From: Streptomyces sp. NBC_00078
Lineage (GTDB): Bacteria; Actinomycetota; Actinomycetes; Streptomycetales; Streptomycetaceae
Direction of reading: 5' to 3'
Length of the DNA stretch: 64,000 nucleotides
Assembly (NCBI RefSeq): GCF_026343335.1
Contig: NZ_JAPELX010000001.1
Coordinates: 2,108,001 to 2,172,000, forward strand
Shown here: piece by piece, positions 16,488 through 25,488 of the stretch
Layout of the letters: the number at the start of each line of letters is the position of its first letter
How positions within the stretch are numbered: the first letter of the stretch is position 1
Translations under genes and position numbers: made by a program
The notes under the pieces: model-generated
The model's input: the letters and a program-made list of their open reading frames with translations, nothing else
Databases searched by the model: none
What the model was told of the DNA's origin: nothing

Positions 16488-18608
16488 GTGAGCACCAAGC
16501 CGACCACCACAGACCTCGAGTGGACCGAGTTGGACCAGCGGGCCGTGGACACCGCCCGCGTCCTGGCCGCCGACGCCGTACAGAAGGTCGGCAACGGCCA
16601 TCCGGGTACGGCCATGAGCCTGGCGCCTGCCGCGTACACCCTCTTCCAGAAGGTGATGCGCCACGACCCGGCCGACCCGGACTGGGTCGGGCGGGACCGC
16701 TTCGTGCTGTCCGCCGGACACTCGTCCCTGACGCTGTACACGCAGCTCTACCTGGCCGGCTTCGGCTTGGAGCTGGACGATCTGAAGGCCTTCAGGACCT
16801 GGGGTTCGAAGACCCCCGGCCACCCGGAGTACGGCCACACCAAGGGTGTGGAGACGACCACCGGTCCGCTGGGGCAGGGTGTCGCCAACGCGGTGGGCAT
16901 GGCCATGGCCGCCCGCTACGAGCGCGGCCTGTTCGACCCGGACTCGGCGCAGGGCGAGTCGCCCTTCGACCACTTCATCTACGCGATCGCCGGCGACGGC
17001 TGCCTCCAGGAGGGCATCTCCGCCGAGGCGTCCTCGCTGGCCGGCCACCAGAAGCTCGGCAATCTGGTGCTGCTGTGGGACGACAACCACATCTCGATCG
17101 AGGGCGACACCGAGACGGCCGTCTCCGAGGAAACCGTCAAGCGCTACGAGGCCTACGGCTGGCACGTCCAGCGCGTCGCCCCGAAGCCGGACGGCGACAT
17201 CGACCCGCACGCTGTCTACAACGCGATCGAGGCCGCGAAGAAGGTCACCGACAGGCCGTCCTTCATCGCGATGCGCTCGATCATCGCCTGGCCCGCCCCG
17301 AACGCGCAGAACACCGAGGCCGCGCACGGCTCGGCGCTCGGTGACGACGAGGTCGCGGCCACCAAGCGCGTCCTCGGCTTCGACCCCGAGAAGTCCTTCG
17401 AGGTCTCCGACGAGGTCCTCAAGCACACCCGGCAGGCGCTGGAGCGCGGCCGCGAGGCGCAGGCCGAGTGGGACAAGTCGTTCCAGCTGTGGCGCCAGAA
17501 CAACCCGGAGCGCGCGGCCGGCTTCGACCGCATCCACGCGGGTGAGCTGCCCGCCGGCTGGGAGGAGAAGGTCCCGGTCTTCGAGCCGGGCAAGGGCATC
17601 GCCACGCGTGCCGCCTCCGGCAAGGTGCTGCAGGCGCTGGGCGCGGTCATCCCCGAGCTGTGGGGCGGCTCGGCCGACCTGGCCGGCTCCAACAACACGA
17701 CCATCGACAAGAACTCCTCGTTCCTGCCGGCGGACAACCCGCTGCCGGAGGCGGACCCGTACGGCCGCACGATCCACTTCGGCATCCGCGAGCACTCCAT
17801 GGCCGCGGAGATGAACGGCATCACCCTGCACGGCAACACCCGTGTCTACGGCGGTACGTTCCTGGTCTTCTCCGACTACATGCGCAACGCCGTGCGCCTG
17901 TCGGCGCTGATGCACCTGCCGGTGACGTACGTGTGGACGCACGACTCCATCGGTCTGGGCGAGGACGGCCCCACCCACCAGCCCATCGAGCACCTGGCCT
18001 CGCTGCGCGCCATCCCGGGCCTGAACGTGGTCCGCCCGGCCGACGCCAACGAGACCGCGATCGCCTGGCGCGAGATCCTCAGGCGCTACACCAAGGTCTA
18101 CGGCGAGGGCGCCCCGCACGGCCTGGCGCTGACCCGTCAGGGCGTGCCGACGTACGAGCCCAACGAGGACGCGGTCAAGGGCGGCTACGTCCTGTTCGAG
18201 GCCGAAGGGCCCGAAGGGCAGAGCGCAGCCGCGCAGGTCGTCCTGATCGCCACCGGTTCCGAGGTGCACGTCGCCGTCGAGGCGCGCGAGCAGCTCCAGG
18301 CCGACGGGGTGCCGACACGGGTCGTGTCCATGCCGTGCGTGGAGTGGTTCGAGGAGCAGGAGCAGGGGTACCGGGACAGCGTCCTGCCGCCGAACGTGAA
18401 GGCGCGGGTCGCGGTGGAGGCCGGTATCGGTCTGACGTGGCACAAGTACGTGGGGGACGCCGGCCGCATCGTTTCCCTGGAGCACTTCGGTGCTTCGGCC
18501 GACGGCAAGGTGCTCTTCCGCGAGTTCGGCTTCACTGCCGAGAACGTGGCCGCCCAGGCGCGGGCTGCGCTCGATTCGGCTGGCAACACCGCCGCCGCCC
18601 GGAACTGA
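16488..18608 (+). CDS. tkt: Transketolase
   Basis: A 706-residue thiamine diphosphate enzyme that moves two-carbon units between pentose and hexose phosphates. The TPP site includes HPGTAMSLAPAAYTLF, GPLGQGVANAVGMAMA and AGDGCLQEGISAEASSLAGHQKLGNLVLLWDDN (the GDG...N motif). The pyrimidine domain has IHFGIREHSMAAEMNGITLHG, with the activating Glu, and THDSIGLGEDGPTHQPIEHLASLRAIPGLNVVRPAD. The C-terminal domain is complete. The start is GTG at 16488. It heads an operon with tal, zwf, opcA and pgl (to 23176), covering both branches of the pentose phosphate pathway except 6-phosphogluconate dehydrogenase. Confidence 0.96.
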   Translation: MSTKPTTTDLEWTELDQRAVDTARVLAADAVQKVGNGHPGTAMSLAPAAYTLFQKVMRHDPADPDWVGRDRFVLSAGHSSLTLYTQLYLAGFGLELDDLKAFRTWGSKTPGHPEYGHTKGVETTTGPLGQGVANAVGMAMAARYERGLFDPDSAQGESPFDHFIYAIAGDGCLQEGISAEASSLAGHQKLGNLVLLWDDNHISIEGDTETAVSEETVKRYEAYGWHVQRVAPKPDGDIDPHAVYNAIEAAKKVTDRPSFIAMRSIIAWPAPNAQNTEAAHGSALGDDEVAATKRVLGFDPEKSFEVSDEVLKHTRQALERGREAQAEWDKSFQLWRQNNPERAAGFDRIHAGELPAGWEEKVPVFEPGKGIATRAASGKVLQALGAVIPELWGGSADLAGSNNTTIDKNSSFLPADNPLPEADPYGRTIHFGIREHSMAAEMNGITLHGNTRVYGGTFLVFSDYMRNAVRLSALMHLPVTYVWTHDSIGLGEDGPTHQPIEHLASLRAIPGLNVVRPADANETAIAWREILRRYTKVYGEGAPHGLALTRQGVPTYEPNEDAVKGGYVLFEAEGPEGQSAAAQVVLIATGSEVHVAVEAREQLQADGVPTRVVSMPCVEWFEEQEQGYRDSVLPPNVKARVAVEAGIGLTWHKYVGDAGRIVSLEHFGASADGKVLFREFGFTAENVAAQARAALDSAGNTAAARN

Positions 18609-18641
18609 CGCTCACATACGACACGTAGGAGATGTAATTCC

Positions 18642-19760
18642 ATGACAGACGCACTCCAGCGCCTCTCCGAAGAAGGCGTCGCGATCTGGCTGGACGACCT
18701 GTCGCGCAAGCGGATCACGTCCGGCAACCTCGCCGAGCTGATCGACCAGCAGCACGTCGTGGGCGTCACCACCAACCCGACGATCTTCCAGAAGGCGATC
18801 AGCGGCGGTGACGGCTACGACCAGCAGCTGTCGGACCTCGCCGCCCGCAAGGTCACCGTCGAAGAGGCCGTACGCATGATCACCACGGCGGACGTCCGCG
18901 ACGCCGCCGACATCCTGCGCCCGGTCTTCGACGCCACCGACGGCCAGGACGGCCGCGTGTCGATCGAGGTGGACCCGCGCCTGGCCCACAACACCAGGGC
19001 GACGGTCGCCGAGGCCAAGCAGCTCGCCTGGCTGGTCGACCGCCCCAACACGCTCATCAAGATCCCGGCCACCAGGGCGGGTCTGCCGGCGATCACCGAG
19101 GTCATCGGCCTCGGTATCAGCGTCAACGTCACGCTGATCTTCTCGCTGGAGCGCTACCGCGAGGTCATGGACGCCTACCTTTCCGGCCTGGAGAAGGCCA
19201 AGGAGCGCGGCCTCGACCTGTCGCTGATCCGTTCGGTGGCGTCCTTCTTCGTGTCCCGTGTGGACACCGAGATCGACAAGCGGCTGGACGAACTGGGCAC
19301 CGACGAGGCCAAGGCGCTGCGCGGCAAGTCCGCCGTCGCCAACGCCCGTCTCGCCTACCAGGCGTACGAAGAGGTCTTCTCGTCCGACCGCTGGAGCACG
19401 CTGGAGAAGGCGGGCGCCCGCACGCAGCGTCCCCTGTGGGCCTCCACCGGCGTCAAGGACCCGGCGTACAAGCCGACCCTGTACGTCGACGACCTGGTGG
19501 CGCCGAACACGGTGAACACCATGCCGGAGGCCACCCTGCAGGCCACCGAGGAGCACGGCTCGATCACCGGCAACGCCGTCGCCGGTACGTACGAGCAGGC
19601 CCGCGCGGACCTCGACGCCGTCGAGAAGCTCGGGATCTCGTACGACGACGTGGTCCAGGTGCTTGAGGACGAGGGCGTCGAGAAGTTCGCGGCGTCCTGG
19701 AACGACCTGCTCAAGTCGACCGAGGCGGAGCTGGAGCGCCTCGCCCCCTCGGAGGGCTGA
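18642..19760 (+). CDS. tal: Transaldolase
   Basis: 372 residues, the long actinobacterial class. Transaldolase transfers a dihydroxyacetone unit from sedoheptulose 7-phosphate to glyceraldehyde 3-phosphate through a Schiff base. The lysine is K140 in [29 protein letters not shown] near residue 42 and [18 protein letters not shown] are family landmarks. AGGAGATG precedes the ATG by about ten bases. It lies 33 bp after tkt and 4 bp before the zwf start, consistent with one transcript. Confidence 0.96.
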   Translation: MTDALQRLSEEGVAIWLDDLSRKRITSGNLAELIDQQHVVGVTTNPTIFQKAISGGDGYDQQLSDLAARKVTVEEAVRMITTADVRDAADILRPVFDATDGQDGRVSIEVDPRLAHNTRATVAEAKQLAWLVDRPNTLIKIPATRAGLPAITEVIGLGISVNVTLIFSLERYREVMDAYLSGLEKAKERGLDLSLIRSVASFFVSRVDTEIDKRLDELGTDEAKALRGKSAVANARLAYQAYEEVFSSDRWSTLEKAGARTQRPLWASTGVKDPAYKPTLYVDDLVAPNTVNTMPEATLQATEEHGSITGNAVAGTYEQARADLDAVEKLGISYDDVVQVLEDEGVEKFAASWNDLLKSTEAELERLAPSEG

Positions 19761-19764
19761 TCTC

Positions 19765-21303
19765 TTGGCTCCTTTCTCCGGTTCCGGAGCGAATCCGCTT
19801 CGTGACCCCGCGGACCGACGGCTCCCGCGTATCGCGGGGCCGTCGGGCCTGGTCATCTTCGGCGTCACGGGCGATTTGTCCCGAAAGAAGCTCATGCCCG
19901 CCGTGTACGACCTCGCCAACCGGGGTCTGTTGCCGCCGGGCTTCTCCCTCGTCGGCTTCGCGCGCCGCGAGTGGAAGCACGAGGACTTCGCGGCCGAGGT
20001 CCACGACGCCGTCAAGGAGCACGCCCGTACGCCGTTCCGTGAGGAGGTCTGGCAGCAGCTCATCCAGGGGATGCGCTTCGTGCAGGGCACCTTCGACGAC
20101 GACGACGCGTTCGAGCGCCTGCGCGCCACGATCGAGGAACTCGACAAGGCGCAGGGCACGGGCGGCAACTTCGCCTTCTACCTGTCGGTGCCGCCGCGCT
20201 CGTTCCCCGTGGTCATCCAGCAGCTGAAGAAGCACCACCTGGCCGAGCAGACCGGCGGCTCCTGGCGCCGCGCGGTCATCGAGAAGCCCTTCGGGCACGA
20301 CCTGAAGTCGGCCGAGGAGCTCAACAAGGTCGTCCACGAGGTCTTCGCCCCGGACCAGGTCTTCCGCATCGACCACTACCTGGGCAAGGAGACCGTCCAG
20401 AACATCCTGGCGCTGCGCTTCGCCAACACGATGTTCGAGCCGATCTGGAACCGGTCCTTCGTGGACCATGTGCAGATCACCATGGCCGAGGACATCGGCA
20501 TCGGCGGCCGGGCCGGCTACTACGACGGCATCGGCGCCGCCCGCGACGTCATCCAGAACCACCTCCTCCAGCTGATGGCGCTCACCGCCATGGAGGAGCC
20601 CGCCTCCTTCGACGCGGACGCGCTGGCCGCCGAGAAGACCAAGGTGCTCGGGGCCGTACGACTGCCGAAGGACCTGGGCCGCGACACCGTGCGCGGCCAG
20701 TACGCGGCGGGCTGGCAGGGCGGCGAGAAGGCGGTCGGCTACCTCCAGGAAGACGGCATCGACGCCAAGTCGAAGACCGACACGTACGCGGCGATCAAGG
20801 TGGAGGTGGACAACCGCCGCTGGGCGGGCGTCCCGTTCTATCTGCGCACCGGCAAGCGCCTCGGCCGCCGGGTCACCGAGATCGCGGTCGTCTTCCAGCG
20901 GGCGCCGCACTCCCCCTTCGACCACACGGCGACGGAGGAACTCGGCAAGAACGCGATCGTCATCCGCGTCCAGCCGGACGAGGGTGTCACGGTCCGCTTC
21001 GGCTCGAAGGTGCCGGGCACCTCGATGGAGATCCGGGACGTGTCGATGGACTTCGCCTACGGCGAGTCCTTCACCGAGTCCTCCCCGGAGGCGTACGAGC
21101 GTCTGATCCTGGACGTGCTGCTGGGCGACTCGAACCTCTTCCCGCGCACCGAGGAGGTCGAGCTGTCCTGGAAGATCCTCGACCCGATCGAGCAGTACTG
21201 GGACCAGAACGGCAAGCCCGCCCAGTACCAGTCCGGCACCTGGGGGCCCGTGGAGGCGGACGAAATGCTTGAGCGAGACGGACGGAGCTGGCGCCGGCCA
21301 TGA
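19765..21303 (+). CDS. zwf: Glucose-6-phosphate 1-dehydrogenase
   Basis: 512 residues from a TTG start at 19765-19767, chosen because GGAGGG (19751-19756) sits eight bases upstream, while a longer frame would run back into tal. It oxidises glucose 6-phosphate to the lactone. GVTGDLSRKKLMPAVYDLA is the nucleotide-binding motif and RIDHYLGKETVQN carries the catalytic His and substrate Lys. The C-terminal beta-sheet domain is complete to DGRSWRRP. OpcA, the next gene, overlaps by ATGA and is needed for assembly or redox activation of this enzyme in actinobacteria and cyanobacteria. Confidence 0.95.
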   Translation: MAPFSGSGANPLRDPADRRLPRIAGPSGLVIFGVTGDLSRKKLMPAVYDLANRGLLPPGFSLVGFARREWKHEDFAAEVHDAVKEHARTPFREEVWQQLIQGMRFVQGTFDDDDAFERLRATIEELDKAQGTGGNFAFYLSVPPRSFPVVIQQLKKHHLAEQTGGSWRRAVIEKPFGHDLKSAEELNKVVHEVFAPDQVFRIDHYLGKETVQNILALRFANTMFEPIWNRSFVDHVQITMAEDIGIGGRAGYYDGIGAARDVIQNHLLQLMALTAMEEPASFDADALAAEKTKVLGAVRLPKDLGRDTVRGQYAAGWQGGEKAVGYLQEDGIDAKSKTDTYAAIKVEVDNRRWAGVPFYLRTGKRLGRRVTEIAVVFQRAPHSPFDHTATEELGKNAIVIRVQPDEGVTVRFGSKVPGTSMEIRDVSMDFAYGESFTESSPEAYERLILDVLLGDSNLFPRTEEVELSWKILDPIEQYWDQNGKPAQYQSGTWGPVEADEMLERDGRSWRRP

Positions 21304-22397
21304 AGATAGACCTCACGGACACCACGGCCAGCAAGATAAACAAGGCGCTGGTGCAGGGCAGGCGGGCCATCGGCACGCCTGCCGTGGGCATGGTGCTCAC
21401 GCTGGTCATCGTCACGGACGAGGAGAACGCGTACGACGCCCTGAGGGCGGCGAACGACGCCTCGCACGAGCACCCTTCACGCACTCTGGTGGTCATCAAG
21501 CGCGTCTCACGCACTCCCCGCGACCGTACGCAGTCGCGCCTGGACGCCGAGGTCCGGGTGGGCGCGGAGGCGGGGTCGGGCGAGACGGTCGTCCTGCGTC
21601 TGTACGGCGAAGTGGTGCACCACGCGCAGTCGGTCGTGCTCCCCCTGCTGCTGCCGGACGCACCCGTCGTCGCCTGGTGGCCGGTGAACGCGCCCCTCGA
21701 CCCGGCAAGGGACCCCCTGGGCGCTCTCGCCCAGCGCCGTGTGACGGACACATATGCCTCGGAACAGCCGGTACGGGAGCTGACGGCCCGGGCCGACACC
21801 TACACCCCCGGCGACACCGACCTCTCCTGGACCCGCATCACGCCCTGGCGCTCGATGCTGGCCGCCGCCCTCGACCAGGTCACCTGCAAGGTGGAGTCCG
21901 TCGAGGTGGAGGGCGAGGAGTTCAACCCGAGCTGCGAGCTGCTCGCGATGTGGCTGGCGGACCGGCTGGACGTGCCGGTGAAGCGGTCGCTGTCGAACGG
22001 CCCGGGTCTGACGGCGGTCCGTATGGCCACCGACACGGGCCAGGTGGTCCTGGACCGCGCGGACGGCTCCCTCGCCACCCTCTCCATCCAGGGCCAGCCC
22101 GACCGTGCGGTGGCGCTGAAGCGACGCGAGACGGCCGAGCTGATCGCGGAGGAGCTGCGGCGGCTGGATCCGGACGACACCTATGCGTCGGCGCTGCGGT
22201 TCGGGGTGGAGCGGCTGAACCCGTCGGCGCCCGCGCCGTCGGCGCAACCCGCGGCCGAGGAGCCGGCCAAAGGAGAACCGGGCCGAGTCGAAACCCCTGT
22301 CGAAACCCCTGTCGAAGGCGCTGCGAAAGCTCCCGCGAAGGAAGCGGCGGCGGAGGCGGCGGTGACCGACGTGGCGAAGAAGGCGGCGGCGAAGTGA
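21300..22397 (+). CDS. opcA: OpcA, glucose-6-phosphate dehydrogenase assembly protein
   Basis: 365 residues. The core to about residue 310 has the OpcA pattern: RTLVVIKRVSRTPRD, GEVVHHAQSVVLPLLLPDAPVVAWWPVNAP, RVTDTYASEQPV and DTDLSWTRITPWRSMLAAALDQ. OpcA binds Zwf and promotes its active form. The last 60 residues are an Ala/Pro/Glu/Lys-rich tail with a duplicated VETP unit (tandem 12-base repeat near 22288-22315), probably disordered. It overlaps both zwf (ATGA) and pgl (GTGA). Confidence 0.93.
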   Translation: MKIDLTDTTASKINKALVQGRRAIGTPAVGMVLTLVIVTDEENAYDALRAANDASHEHPSRTLVVIKRVSRTPRDRTQSRLDAEVRVGAEAGSGETVVLRLYGEVVHHAQSVVLPLLLPDAPVVAWWPVNAPLDPARDPLGALAQRRVTDTYASEQPVRELTARADTYTPGDTDLSWTRITPWRSMLAAALDQVTCKVESVEVEGEEFNPSCELLAMWLADRLDVPVKRSLSNGPGLTAVRMATDTGQVVLDRADGSLATLSIQGQPDRAVALKRRETAELIAEELRRLDPDDTYASALRFGVERLNPSAPAPSAQPAAEEPAKGEPGRVETPVETPVEGAAKAPAKEAAAEAAVTDVAKKAAAK

Positions 22398-23176
22398 GCA
22401 CTCCGCAGGTGGTCGTGCACCGCGACAAGGAACTGATGGCGCAGGCCGCCGCGGCCCGCCTCATCACGAAGATCGTGGACGCGCAGGCCTCCCGGGGCTA
22501 TGCGTCCGTGGTCCTCACGGGCGGCCGCAACGGCAACGGCCTGCTGGCCGCCCTGGCCGCCGCCCCGGCCCGGGACGCGGTCGACTGGGGCCGGCTGGAC
22601 CTGTGGTGGGGAGACGAGCGCTTCCTGCCCGAGGGCGACTCCGAGCGCAATGTCACGCAGGCCCGTGAGGCCCTGCTCGACGCCGTTGCGCTGGACCCGA
22701 AGCGCGTGCACGCCATGCCGGCGTCGGACGGCCCGTACGGACCGGACGTCGAAGCGGCGGCGGAGGGGTACGCCCTGGAGCTGGCCCGTGCGGCCGGCCC
22801 CGAGAACCACGGTGCCGTGCCCACGTTCGACGTCCTGATGCTGGGTGTCGGTCCGGACACGCACGTGGCGTCCCTGTTCCCGGAGCTTCCCGCCGTCCGG
22901 GAGGCGGAGCGGACGGTGGTGGGCGTGCACGGCGCGCCCAAGCCGCCGCCGACGCGTGTGACCCTGACCCTTCCGGCGATCCGTGCGGCGCGCGAGGTCT
23001 GGCTGCTGGCGGCCGGCGAGGACAAGGCGCAGGCCGCGGCGATCGCCCTCTCCGGGGCGGGCGAGGTCCAGGCCCCGGCGGCGGGCGCGCGCGGCCGCTC
23101 CCGCACACTGTGGCTCCTGGACGCGACGGCGGCATCACAGCTGCCGCGATCGCTGTATCCACCGGCTACACCGTGA
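22394..23176 (+). CDS. pgl: 6-phosphogluconolactonase
   Basis: A 260-residue DevB/Pgl protein of the NagB-like fold, which hydrolyses 6-phosphogluconolactone made by Zwf. It shows VVLTGGRNGNGLLAALA, DLWWGDERFLPEGDSERN and LMLGVGPDTHVASLFPELPAV; the last normally reads GPDGHxAS and contains the catalytic-region His. The GTG start overlaps the opcA TGA. It is the last gene of the tkt-tal-zwf-opcA-pgl operon; a GC-rich hairpin follows at 23253. Confidence 0.94.
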   Translation: MSTPQVVVHRDKELMAQAAAARLITKIVDAQASRGYASVVLTGGRNGNGLLAALAAAPARDAVDWGRLDLWWGDERFLPEGDSERNVTQAREALLDAVALDPKRVHAMPASDGPYGPDVEAAAEGYALELARAAGPENHGAVPTFDVLMLGVGPDTHVASLFPELPAVREAERTVVGVHGAPKPPPTRVTLTLPAIRAAREVWLLAAGEDKAQAAAIALSGAGEVQAPAAGARGRSRTLWLLDATAASQLPRSLYPPATP

Positions 23177-23252
23177 GGCTCGGCTGAGCCGAATTCAGCC
23201 TCTCCGGCGTCTGCAGAGCGAGGTCCGGGGGGCGGCCCGATGGGACGGGTGG

Positions 23253-23282
23253 GGGCGGCGGGGGTGAGGACTCCCGCCGCCC
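23253..23282. terminator. Bidirectional terminator between pgl and the sugar permease
   Basis: GGGCGGCGGG (23253-23262) pairs with CCCGCCGCCC (23273-23282) across ten bases. It lies between the converging pgl (stop 23176) and permease (stop 23285) and can serve both. Confidence 0.6.
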
Positions 23283-23284
23283 TC

Positions 23285-24124
23285 TCACTTCACCGACCCC
23301 GCCATGACCCCCTGCACAAAGTGCCGCTGGAACGCGAAGAACACGACCACCGGCACCACCAGCGACAGAAACGCCCCCGGCGCCAGCACATCGATGTTGC
23401 TCCCGAACTGCCGTATCTGCGACTGGAGTTGCACAGTCAACGGCTGCGAGGAACTGTCCGCGAACAGCAGCGCCACCAGCATGTCGTTCCACACCCACAG
23501 GAACTGGAAGATGGCCAGCGAGGCGATCGCCGGGCGCCCCACGGGCAGGACCAGCCGTGTGAAGATCCGCCACTCACTGCCACCGTCCATGCGAGCCGCC
23601 TCCAGCATCTCCTTCGGCATCTCGGCGAAGTAGTTGCGCAGGAGGAACACGGCGAACGGCAGGCCGTAGGCCACATGGAAGAGCACGACCCCCGGAATCG
23701 TCCCGAACAGCCCCAGCTCTCCGAAGAGTTTGGCCACCGGCAGCAGTCCGATCTGCACCGGCACCACCAACAGGGCCACCACGACCAGGAAGACGGCCTC
23801 CCGCCCGGGGAAGTCCAGCCAGGCGAAGGCGTATCCGGCCAGCGCCGCGAGGACGACGACCAGCACGGTCGCCGGCACCGAGATCAGCACCGTGTTCCAG
23901 AACGCCTGCGTCATCCCGGCGTTCTTCAGCAACGCCGAGTAGTTGTCGAAGGACAGCTGACCCGGACTGGTGAACACCGTCCACCAGCCACTGCTCGCCG
24001 AGTCCTGCGTGGACCGCAGCGAGGACAGGAACAGCCCCGCCAGCGGCGTGACCCACACCAGGCCGATCAGCACGAGAAAGGCCTGCACCACACCGCTGCT
24101 CAGCGTACGCCGCACCGCGTTCAT
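23285..24124 (-). CDS. Carbohydrate ABC transporter permease (MalG type)
   Basis: 279 residues with six helices of the binding-protein-dependent transport fold. The cytoplasmic coupling loop EMPKEMLEAARMDGGSEWRIFTRLVLPVGRPAI is the EAA motif, and the MalG-like C-terminus ends FFAFQRHFVQGVMAGSVK. It overlaps the first permease by ATGA (24121-24124) and is the last gene of the glucosidase-SBP-permease operon. No ATPase gene is in the operon; in Streptomyces such sugar importers usually share the unlinked ATPase MsiK, which I infer here. Confidence 0.92.
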   Translation of the reverse strand: MNAVRRTLSSGVVQAFLVLIGLVWVTPLAGLFLSSLRSTQDSASSGWWTVFTSPGQLSFDNYSALLKNAGMTQAFWNTVLISVPATVLVVVLAALAGYAFAWLDFPGREAVFLVVVALLVVPVQIGLLPVAKLFGELGLFGTIPGVVLFHVAYGLPFAVFLLRNYFAEMPKEMLEAARMDGGSEWRIFTRLVLPVGRPAIASLAIFQFLWVWNDMLVALLFADSSSQPLTVQLQSQIRQFGSNIDVLAPGAFLSLVVPVVVFFAFQRHFVQGVMAGSVK

Positions 24125-25482
24125 CGCTGACTCCTTCGGAAACGACGGACGTTGAGAACCATGGCGGGCACCACCAGCAGCAGGAGCAGCACCCCGAGCG
24201 CGCTGCCGAGTCCCTGGTTGTTGCCGCCGCCGAACGACACCAGCCACATCTGCGTGGCGAGCACGGTCGCGTCCTCCTGCACCGGGCCGGGCGCGATGAT
24301 GTAGACGAGGTCGAAGACCTTCATCACGTTGATCACGAGGGTCACGAAGACCACGGTCAGTACGGGCGCGAGCAGCGGGACCGTGATCCGGCGGAAGATC
24401 TGCCACTCGTTCGCGCCGTCCATCCGCGCCGCCTCCAGCGCGTCGCGTGGCAGCGCGGCCAGCCCTGCGCCGATCAGTACCATCGCGAATCCCGTCCAGA
24501 TCCACAGATACGCCCCGATGATGGCCGGTGTGACGAGCATCGGCCCGAGCCAGGAGACCCCGTCATACGGCTGCGCGAAGTTCGAGGCCGGCAACTGCAC
24601 CGCGTACGAGCCGGACTTGAGGCCCGTGAAGCGGAAGGAACCGTCGGACGCGGTGGTCGCATGCGCGACGGTCGTACCGTCGTCCCGCACCGCCTCCACC
24701 CTCATCTTCGGCAGCCCGCTCTCCCGCCGGTCGACCTGCCCCTGCTTCCCTCCCCCGCCGGGCGTGAAGTCCAGGTAGACGACCCCGCGCAGTTCGTCGG
24801 CCGCCGCCTTGCGGTGCGCGGCCGCGTACGCCGGCCCGGCATCGCCCGGCAGGTCCTTCGGCGCGACGCCCACCAGACCCAGCGCCACCGAGCCCCCCGG
24901 CGACAGATGGCCGTTCGTCCGGTACGAGCCGTCCGGCCGCGCCACCAGCCCCTGGCCCTCGCGAGCCCGCGCGGCCGGATACTGCGAGGTGTTCTCGAAG
25001 GCGTCGTGCACGCCGACCACGGCCGCGTTCAGCACGCCCTTGTTCGGGTCCTCGTCGTAGGCGAGCCGGAAGATGATGCCCGCGGCCAGGAAGGACACCG
25101 CCATCGGCATGAAGAGCAGCAATTTGAAGGCCGTCGCCCAGCGGACCTTCTCCACCAGGACGGCGAGGATCAGGCCCAGGCCGGTCAGCAGCGCCGGGGC
25201 GAAGACGACCCAGATGGCCGTGTTGCGAACGGCTTTGAGGGTCGCCGGGTCCCGGAACATCTCGGTGTAGTTCTCGCCGCCCACGAAGCGCGTGCCGGAC
25301 GCGTCGAAGAAGCTGCGGCCGACGGAGAACAGCACCGGGTAGACGACGAGCGCACCCAGCAGGAGCAGTGCCGGCAACGCGAACAGCACGGCGATGAACC
25401 GCGCCCGCCGCCGTGAGCGGCGAGCACGCTCAACCGCCCCGAGTCCAGGCGGACTTGTCTCTTTGAGCAGAGTCGCGGTCAT
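24121..25482 (-). CDS. Carbohydrate ABC transporter permease (MalF type) with a large extracytoplasmic insert
   Basis: 453 residues, against roughly 300 for most actinobacterial MalF-like permeases. The membrane core is standard: helices near 28-55, 85-112, 118-140, 312-340 and beyond, with the EAA loop DALEAARMDGANEWQIFRRITVPLLAP. The extra length is residues 155-310 between the third and fourth helices, facing outward. Its second half (RVEAVRDDGTTVAHATTASDGSFRFTGLKSGSYAVQLP) has the repeat-like beta-sandwich wording of CnaB/carboxypeptidase-regulatory domains. The insert might bind sugar or the binding protein, as the MalF P2 loop does. It lies 6 bp after the binding-protein gene. Confidence 0.9.
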   Translation of the reverse strand: MTATLLKETSPPGLGAVERARRSRRRARFIAVLFALPALLLLGALVVYPVLFSVGRSFFDASGTRFVGGENYTEMFRDPATLKAVRNTAIWVVFAPALLTGLGLILAVLVEKVRWATAFKLLLFMPMAVSFLAAGIIFRLAYDEDPNKGVLNAAVVGVHDAFENTSQYPAARAREGQGLVARPDGSYRTNGHLSPGGSVALGLVGVAPKDLPGDAGPAYAAAHRKAAADELRGVVYLDFTPGGGGKQGQVDRRESGLPKMRVEAVRDDGTTVAHATTASDGSFRFTGLKSGSYAVQLPASNFAQPYDGVSWLGPMLVTPAIIGAYLWIWTGFAMVLIGAGLAALPRDALEAARMDGANEWQIFRRITVPLLAPVLTVVFVTLVINVMKVFDLVYIIAPGPVQEDATVLATQMWLVSFGGGNNQGLGSALGVLLLLLVVPAMVLNVRRFRRSQR

Positions 25483-25488
25483 GGCCCG

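Noticed and set aside
16311..18485. 724-codon open frame antisense to transketolase
   Set aside because: Arises from high third-position GC opposite a real gene; its translation is rich in Arg, Val, Gly and Leu with no family resemblance.
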